Shown in pieces: positions 6,591 through 6,977 of a stretch of 6,977 nucleotides of DNA. This stretch comes from Gemmatimonadales bacterium (GTDB lineage Bacteria; Gemmatimonadota; Gemmatimonadetes; Gemmatimonadales; GWC2-71-9), in NCBI GenBank assembly GCA_025929805.1, contig JAICPP010000174.1:1-6977 (forward strand), given 5' to 3'. The notes below the pieces were generated by a model, which searched no databases, had not been told where the DNA came from, and saw only the letters and a program-made list of their open reading frames with translations. Each line of letters begins with the position of its first letter. Within the stretch, counting starts at the first letter, position 1. The position numbers were made by a program, and so were the translations under genes.

Positions 6591-6977
6591 GCCTTGCTTT
6601 CGGCCAGCAGCTCGGCCAGCGCGAGATCTTCCGCCGTAGTGACCTTGATGTTGTTGCTGGAGTCGGGTACCAGTCGGCAGGGAATCCCCAACGCTTCGAC
6701 CAGCGCGGCGTCGTCAGTAGCGCGGCGGCCCAACTGGGCAGCCCGAGCATGAGCCTGCTCCAACACAGCTCGGGGAAAAGCTTGCGGCGTCTGAGCCCTC
6801 CAGAGCCGGGCCCGAGGATGGGTGCGCTCGATACGAGTCGGGTCCGACCTCGAGACCTCTTTCAGGGTATCACTCAGAGGGACAGCCGGCACGGCGCCCT
6901 CGCCACCCCTCGCATGGTCGATGACCGCGTCGATGGTGCGACGCTCGACAAAAGGGCGAGCGCCATCATGCACCAGC
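6587..6977 (-). CDS. ispD: 2-C-methyl-D-erythritol 4-phosphate cytidylyltransferase, C-terminal part (runs off the right edge)
   Basis: MEP-pathway enzyme joining CTP and methylerythritol phosphate for isoprenoid synthesis. The frame runs without a start to the window edge, so roughly the first 95-100 residues, including the CTP-binding glycine/arginine loop, lie beyond base 6977. The GTG at 6973 is the Val of the VHDGARPFV motif, not a start. Visible motifs: HDGARPFV (metal/substrate Asp, where E. coli has VHDAARP), PLSDTLKEV, WRAQTPQAF, TDDAALVEALG and the C-terminal SSNNIKVTTAEDLALAE. No lesion is seen in the visible part. The TGA overlaps the tsaC ATG. I see no fused IspF domain: the protein ends at the usual IspD boundary. 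Confidence 0.95.
   Translation of the reverse strand, partial: LVHDGARPFVERRTIDAVIDHARGGEGAVPAVPLSDTLKEVSRSDPTRIERTHPRARLWRAQTPQAFPRAVLEQAHARAAQLGRRATDDAALVEALGIPCRLVPDSSNNIKVTTAEDLALAELLAESKA

Overview
The window is a compact GC-rich stretch (about 60-65% G+C by eye) of an ordinary bacterial chromosome. All nine genes lie on the minus strand, so transcription runs from high to low coordinates. All have recognisable housekeeping functions. I see no mobile-element protein, CRISPR array, tRNA, rRNA or defence gene. Gene content and the style of the proteins suggest a high-GC environmental phylum such as Gemmatimonadota or a relative. That placement is a low-confidence impression, because there is no marker RNA in the window.

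Layout in transcription order. (1) 6977-5940: the C-terminal part of ispD (isoprenoid synthesis, cut by the window edge), overlapping by ATGA a TsaC/YrdC-type threonylcarbamoyl-AMP synthase (tRNA t6A). (2) 5821-4563: a low-molecular-weight phosphatase with the protein-arginine-phosphatase (YwlE) signature, overlapping by GTGA a shikimate dehydrogenase (aroE). (3) 4498-3797: a ComF-type phosphoribosyltransferase-fold competence protein with two Cys4 zinc sites. (4) 3731-532: the triose-phosphate half of glycolysis, gapA and pgk (GTGA overlap) then tpiA. (5) 527-1: the N-terminal 175 residues of a divergent Fpg/Nei DNA glycosylase, 4 bp behind tpiA and cut by the window edge.

The least ordinary feature is between the genes. 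Four gene junctions overlap or nearly touch. The other four (tsaC/ywlE, aroE/comF, comF/gapA, pgk/tpiA) each hold a different short repeat built from iterated words of roughly 7-10 nt. Three are clear inverted repeats and the fourth is mainly a direct repeat with weak dyad symmetry. Three of them run into the stop codon of the gene upstream, and in two cases they encode its last few residues. They resemble interspersed palindromic (REP/MITE-like) sequences and could act as RNA hairpins separating sub-operons. This also matters for annotation: the longest open frames of ComF and YwlE read into these repeats, so I use internal starts for both.

Functionally, gapA-pgk-tpiA converts triose phosphates to 3-phosphoglycerate with NADH and ATP production. 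The other genes (isoprenoid, t6A and shikimate enzymes, arginine dephosphorylation, DNA uptake, base-excision repair) are unlinked housekeeping functions that share the strand and probably transcripts.
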